Of a stretch of 64,000 nt of DNA, positions 60,770 through 64,000 are shown piece after piece. The first letter of the stretch is position 1. Each line of letters opens with the position of its first letter. A model generated the notes under the pieces. It saw only the letters and a program-made list of their open reading frames with translations. It did no database searches and was not told the origin of the DNA. Source of the stretch: JACIYW01 sp014359745 (lineage in GTDB: Bacteria > Pseudomonadota > Alphaproteobacteria > Rhodobacterales > Rhodobacteraceae); contig JBNPWE010000013.1 in the NCBI GenBank assembly GCA_050433985.1, forward strand, positions 30,644 through 94,643, read 5' to 3'. A program made the position numbers and the translations under genes.

Positions 60770-61702
60770 CTATACCCGACGCAGCGGCCGCTTGCCACCA
60801 CGCCCGCCCCCCGCGGGCGGCCGCGCCGGTCCGGGCCGGTCCGCACCCGGCGTCGCCCCACCTTTCGCCCCACCTTTCGCGCCGGGGCCAGATCCCGGCG
60901 CGCGCGGCGCAACCTTGCGCGGGGCGCGCGCCTTGGCGGTGCCCACCGGCGCCTCTGTCTCGGGCGCGCCATCGCCGGTGCCCAACTGATCGCGCAGCAC
61001 CCGCGCCTTGACCTCTTCCACCGCCCCCGCCGCGATAGAGCCCAGCTTGAACGGCCCGTATCCCACCCGGATCAGCCGGTTCACCTCCAGCCCCACGGCT
61101 TCCATCGCGCGGCGGATCTCGCGGTTCTTGCCCTCGCGCAGCCCCACGGTCAGCCAGGCGTTGGCGCCCTGCTGCCGGTCCAGCACCACCGACATGCCCT
61201 GAAACCGCTCGCCCTCAACCACGATGCCCTTGCGCAACGTCTCCAGCCGCGCCTCTTCGGGCACCCCGTGCACCCGCACCCGATACCGCCGCAACCAGCC
61301 GGTTGACGGCAGTTCCAGCCGCCGCTTCAGCCCGCCGTCATTGGTCAGCAGCAGCAGCCCTTCGGATGTGATGTCCAGCCGCCCCACCGGCATGACGCGC
61401 GGCATCCCCTCGGGCAGGTTGTCAAACACCGTCGCGCGGCCCTTTTCATCCTTGGCCGTCGTCACCAGGCCGGGCGGCTTGTGATAAAGCCACAGCCGCG
61501 CGGGCTCTGCCTCGGCCAGCGCCACACCATCGACCGAGATGCGATCTTTCGGCCCGACATTCAGCGCCGGGCTGTCGATTGCGCGGCCGTTCACACGCAC
61601 CCGGCCCTCGGCAATCATCCGCTCCGCCTCGCGCCGCGAGGCGACGCCCGCGCGCGCCAGCACCTTGGCGATCCGCTCGCCGGTTTTCGGGTCATCATTC
61701 AT
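60770..61702 (-). CDS. rluB: 23S rRNA pseudouridine synthase, RluB-type
   Basis: 310 residues. An S4 RNA-binding domain at about 10-60 (RIAKVLARAGVASRREAERM), then the RsuA/RluB catalytic core with GRLDITSEGLLLLTNDGG (catalytic Asp) and NREIRRAMEAVGLEVNRLIR. The tail (about 250-310) is Gly/Pro/Arg/Lys rich, as in RluB. Start ATG 61702 (MNDDPKTG) is divergent from tadA. Confidence 0.9.
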   Translation of the reverse strand: MNDDPKTGERIAKVLARAGVASRREAERMIAEGRVRVNGRAIDSPALNVGPKDRISVDGVALAEAEPARLWLYHKPPGLVTTAKDEKGRATVFDNLPEGMPRVMPVGRLDITSEGLLLLTNDGGLKRRLELPSTGWLRRYRVRVHGVPEEARLETLRKGIVVEGERFQGMSVVLDRQQGANAWLTVGLREGKNREIRRAMEAVGLEVNRLIRVGYGPFKLGSIAAGAVEEVKARVLRDQLGTGDGAPETEAPVGTAKARAPRKVAPRAPGSGPGAKGGAKGGATPGADRPGPARPPAGGGRGGKRPLRRV

Positions 61703-61776
61703 GGCCCTGACATAGCGCCAAACACCGCCCGGCGAAAGCGCCTTGCGCAACCCGCCCGCGCATTGCATCAAACCCC

Positions 61777-62235
61777 ATGACCCGCTTTCACAGCCACATG
61801 GAAACCGCCCTGGATGAGGCGCGCGCCGCCGCCCGGCGCGGCGAGGTGCCGGTGGGCGCGGTGATCATCACCCCCACCGGCCAGATCGCCGCCCGCGCCG
61901 GCAACCGCACCCGCGAAACCCACGATCCCACCGCCCATGCCGAGATTCTGGCCCTGCGCGCCGCCTGCGCCGCTGCGGGGTCCGACCGGCTGCCGGGCCA
62001 TGACCTTTACGTCACGCTGGAACCCTGCCCGATGTGCGCCGCCGCCATCTCCGCCGCCCGCATTCGCCGCCTGTACTATGCCGCCGCCGATCCCAAATCG
62101 GGCGGTGTCGCCCATGGCCCGCGCATCTTCACCCACCCCCAGGCCCATCACACCCCCGAGGTCTATGACGGGTTGTCAGAGGCCGAGGCGTCATCGCTGC
62201 TGACACGGTTCTTCAAGGGGTTGCGCGATGTTTGA
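61777..62235 (+). CDS. tadA: tRNA adenosine(34) deaminase TadA
   Basis: 152 residues. Zinc deaminase motifs: HAE at 54-56 (PTAHAEILALRAAC) and PCPMC at 83-87 (LEPCPMCAAAISAARIRRLY). It converts A34 to inosine in tRNA-Arg(ACG). Its stop lies inside the next gene's first codons. Confidence 0.95.
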   Translation: MTRFHSHMETALDEARAAARRGEVPVGAVIITPTGQIAARAGNRTRETHDPTAHAEILALRAACAAAGSDRLPGHDLYVTLEPCPMCAAAISAARIRRLYYAAADPKSGGVAHGPRIFTHPQAHHTPEVYDGLSEAEASSLLTRFFKGLRDV

Positions 62236-62875
62236 CCCGATCGACGCCTATTGCGAACGGCTTGACCCCGGCTACTGGGCCGAACCGGTCAACGCCCTGA
62301 CCAACGCCGCCTTCCTGATCGCGGCTTGGGTGATGTGGGCGCGCACGCGGCGCGCGGGCCTGCCCCATGCGCCCATGCTGATCGCCCTGCTGACGGCGAT
62401 TGGCGTGGGGTCATACCTGTTTCACACCCATGCGCAGGGCTGGGCGGGGCTGGCCGATGTCATCCCGATCCTGCTGTTCATCCTGGCCTATCTTTACACC
62501 GCGAACCGCGCCTTTCTGGGGCTGCGCCCCTGGCCCGCGCTGGGCGCAACCGCGCTGTTCATCCCCTATGCGGCGGCGCTGGTGCCGGTGTTTTCAATGC
62601 TGCCCTGGCTGGGATCGTCGGCCGGTTATGCGCCGGTGCCGGTGTTGATCCTGATCTATGCCGCGCTGCTTGCCCGCCGCGCCCCCGCCACGGCGCGGGG
62701 GCTTGCCATCGGCGCGGGGGTGCTGACCGTCTCGCTCGCGGCGCGCACGCTCGACGGGCCGCTTTGTTCCGTCATCCCCACCGGCACGCATTTCCTGTGG
62801 CATATTCTCAACGGGCTGATGCTGGGCTGGATGATCGAGGTCTATCGTCGCCATGGGCGCGCGCGACGGGACTGA
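62228..62875 (+). CDS. ceramidase-family (CREST) membrane protein
   Basis: 215 residues with seven membrane helices. CREST/ceramidase landmarks: WAEPVNALTNAAFLIAAWVM, SYLFHTHAQGWAGLADVIPI and the C-terminal THFLWHILNGLMLG, with the His/Asp set that binds zinc. Probable membrane lipid hydrolase; the substrate is not known. Overlaps tadA by 8 bp. Confidence 0.82.
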   Translation: MFDPIDAYCERLDPGYWAEPVNALTNAAFLIAAWVMWARTRRAGLPHAPMLIALLTAIGVGSYLFHTHAQGWAGLADVIPILLFILAYLYTANRAFLGLRPWPALGATALFIPYAAALVPVFSMLPWLGSSAGYAPVPVLILIYAALLARRAPATARGLAIGAGVLTVSLAARTLDGPLCSVIPTGTHFLWHILNGLMLGWMIEVYRRHGRARRD

Positions 62876-62974
62876 CACGGTAGCAGGAAAGTAAAGCGAT
62901 CCTGCTGCTTCAGGAATAGCGCGTGTTGCGCTCAATCAAGCCCGCAACTTGACCGCACAATAAAAATCTCTTTT

Positions 62975-63059
62975 GCTTCATCTTGGAAAAATACTCATCT
63001 CCCGCAGCCCGCCTTGCGCGCACCGGTCAAGGGACTCAATCCGACTGACTGAGATCCGC
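62975..63059. repeat. 3'-flank repeat with TTCATCTTGG core, copy 2
   Basis: GCTTCATCTTGG, AAAATACTCATCTCCCGC, then CACCGGTCAAGGGACTCAAT and GATCCGCC. Same order and length as 41813-41895. It lies 99 bp after the ceramidase stop. The 242-bp gap 62876-63117 otherwise holds the terminator at 63068. Confidence 0.75.
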
Positions 63060-63067
63060 CTTGAAAA

Positions 63068-63087
63068 GGGGCGGCAAGCGCCGCCCC
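63068..63087 (-). terminator. rho-independent terminator of the VPLPA-CTERM gene
   Basis: Perfect 8-bp stem GGGGCGGC (63068-63075) and GCCGCCCC (63080-63087), loop AAGC. Read on the minus strand it is followed by TTTT, 30 bp after the VPLPA gene stop. Confidence 0.75.
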
Positions 63088-63117
63088 GATGATGGTTTCT
63101 TGTCCGACCTGCGGCTT

Positions 63118-63795
63118 TCAGCTATGGCGCCGACGCCGACGCCGCCGCAACCCGGCCAGCGCGCCAAGGCCACCGAGCAGCATCAACCCGGCCGCCGGCA
63201 CAGGCACCGCCGCGACATCGCCGACCATGCTGACGGCATAACCCGTACTGCCGCCATGATCCTCACGCAGGACTTGCAAGAAGTTGCTGCCCGAACCGAT
63301 CGAGCCGACATTGAGAACGAATTCACCCAGGCTCGATCCGCCCGGCCGCAGGTGACCGCCCAAGAACGTGCCGTTGAGCCAGACGAACAGGCCGTTGTCG
63401 ACGCCAAACGACGCCACGACATTGTCAAACCCCAGCGATCCGCCATCGATCTCGTAGAGGATCGCCGTCTCGGTGTCGACCGTCCAGCTTGCCGGAATCG
63501 CCTGCGGCCCGTCCCATGCGCCGCCCGGCGCGGTCGGGTCGGTCAACCAGTTGCCCAGCGCTCCGGTGGCGGCGGACAGATCGGGTTCGTTCGCCGCGGG
63601 AATGTCAAGGCTAGGGTCGCCACTGACGGGGAACATGAAACTGCCACCGAACGGGTTGGTCCCATTCAGAGACGTGCCGATCCCGTTGTTGTAAAGACCC
63701 TGAGTCGCGTTATCGATCAGCGTCGCCGCAGAGGCCCCGGTGGCGAACGCCAGAACGGCAGCGGCTGACATGAGATGTGTTCTAACGGATTTCAT
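63118..63795 (-). CDS. VPLPA/PEP-CTERM sorting-signal surface protein
   Basis: 225 residues: Sec signal (THLMSAAAVLAFATGASA), a beta-rich body (NVVASFGVDNGLFVWLNGTF) and a C-terminal sorting tail with VPVPAAGLMLLGGLGALAGL followed by seven Arg. This is the three-part VPLPA/PEP-CTERM tail handled by an exosortase. Probably an exported matrix or surface protein. Start at 63795 follows TTAGGAG. Confidence 0.88.
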   Translation of the reverse strand: MKSVRTHLMSAAAVLAFATGASAATLIDNATQGLYNNGIGTSLNGTNPFGGSFMFPVSGDPSLDIPAANEPDLSAATGALGNWLTDPTAPGGAWDGPQAIPASWTVDTETAILYEIDGGSLGFDNVVASFGVDNGLFVWLNGTFLGGHLRPGGSSLGEFVLNVGSIGSGSNFLQVLREDHGGSTGYAVSMVGDVAAVPVPAAGLMLLGGLGALAGLRRRRRRRHS

Positions 63796-63893
63796 CAAGC
63801 TACTCCTAACTGAATAAATACCAGCGGCATTATGCGCGCGCCGCTTGTCCAAGTCAACTTCCTGTTAGAAACACCCAGGGCTCCGAATCAAAG

Positions 63894-64000
63894 TTACGCT
63901 GGGGGCGGGGCGAGGATGGCGTCGAGGTAGGTTGTATCCCATCCTGCGAGTTTTCGTCTGGACTTGATGGATCGCTTGTCGGCGGCGGTGCGGACGAGGT
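63894..64000 (-). CDS. C-terminus of an unidentified gene (cut at window edge)
   Basis: The minus-strand frame from the right edge reads LVRTAADKRSIKSRRKLAGW, DTTYLDAILAPPPA and stops with TAA at 63894-63896. Its basic, possibly DNA-binding tail suggests a transposase or phage-type protein, but there is too little to name it. Its stop lies 98 bp upstream of the VPLPA gene start. Confidence 0.5.
   Translation of the reverse strand, partial: LVRTAADKRSIKSRRKLAGWDTTYLDAILAPPPA

Overview
The window is about 64 kb of GC-rich chromosome from an alphaproteobacterium, most likely a denitrifying member of the Rhodobacteraceae/Roseobacter lineage. The evidence is the alphaproteobacterial flagellar gene order (DUF1217, fliI, flgBC-fliE-fliQ-flgFGAH, flhA-fliR-flhB, motA, motE-like, fliL-fliF), a complete nirS-type nir cluster, a nor cluster, and many GTG starts and ATGA/TGATG overlaps. 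Genus cannot be fixed from the sequence alone.

Region 1 (1-20377) is one flagellar locus. It encodes rod proteins (flgB, flgC, flgF, flgG, fliE), the L ring and P-ring chaperone (flgH, flgA), the MS ring (fliF), the export gate (flhA, flhB, fliP, fliQ, fliR), the export ATPase and its regulator (fliI, fliH-like), a C-ring subunit (fliN), stator motA with a MotE-like chaperone, two FliL-family proteins, a lytic transglycosylase and a 796-residue periplasmic protein of unknown function. motB, fliG, fliM, flgE and the filament genes are not in the window. A CtrA-like site lies between the divergent fliL and fliF units.

Region 2 (20378-41900) is a denitrification island with dead mobile DNA at both ends: IS66, recombinase, phage tape-measure and IS256 scraps on the left, and a stop-riddled IS630-type end on the right that abuts a truncated nosL. 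Between them are a Crp/Fnr regulator without FNR cysteines, a DUF4202 gene, norCBQDEF (nitric oxide reductase), nirI divergent from nirSECFDGHJN (cytochrome cd1 nitrite reductase, heme d1 synthesis and insertion), a cytochrome c2, and the nos remnants apbE/nosX and nosL. Two TTGAC-N4-GTCAA boxes lie upstream of norC and between nirI and nirS, fitting the local Crp/Fnr protein. No nosZ is present, so this locus makes the enzymes that take nitrite to N2O.

Region 3 (41905-63087) is housekeeping and envelope: two NUDIX enzymes, Hsp33, a CCA-adding enzyme, an ABC exporter, an RNA methyltransferase, a NaChBac-type sodium channel, two L,D-transpeptidases around a CAP-domain lipoprotein, MtaB, DapF (with Ser at the usual second catalytic Cys), tRNA-Lys(TTT), Dtd, Hsp20, and a compact minus-strand cluster (zinc-ribbon membrane protein, SPFH-GYF protein, DUF2927 lipoprotein, TelA, XpaC-like protein and a 27-codon membrane microprotein) that looks like an uncharacterised membrane-stress module. 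RluB, TadA and a ceramidase-family membrane protein follow. Region 4 (63088-64000) holds a VPLPA/PEP-CTERM-type surface protein and the C-terminus of an unidentified gene.

The window also carries a family of palindromic repeats built on a TTCATCTTGG / AAATACTC core. A full three-hairpin copy is translated in frame inside the leader of nirF, and a second full copy in reverse orientation lies between mtaB and dapF.
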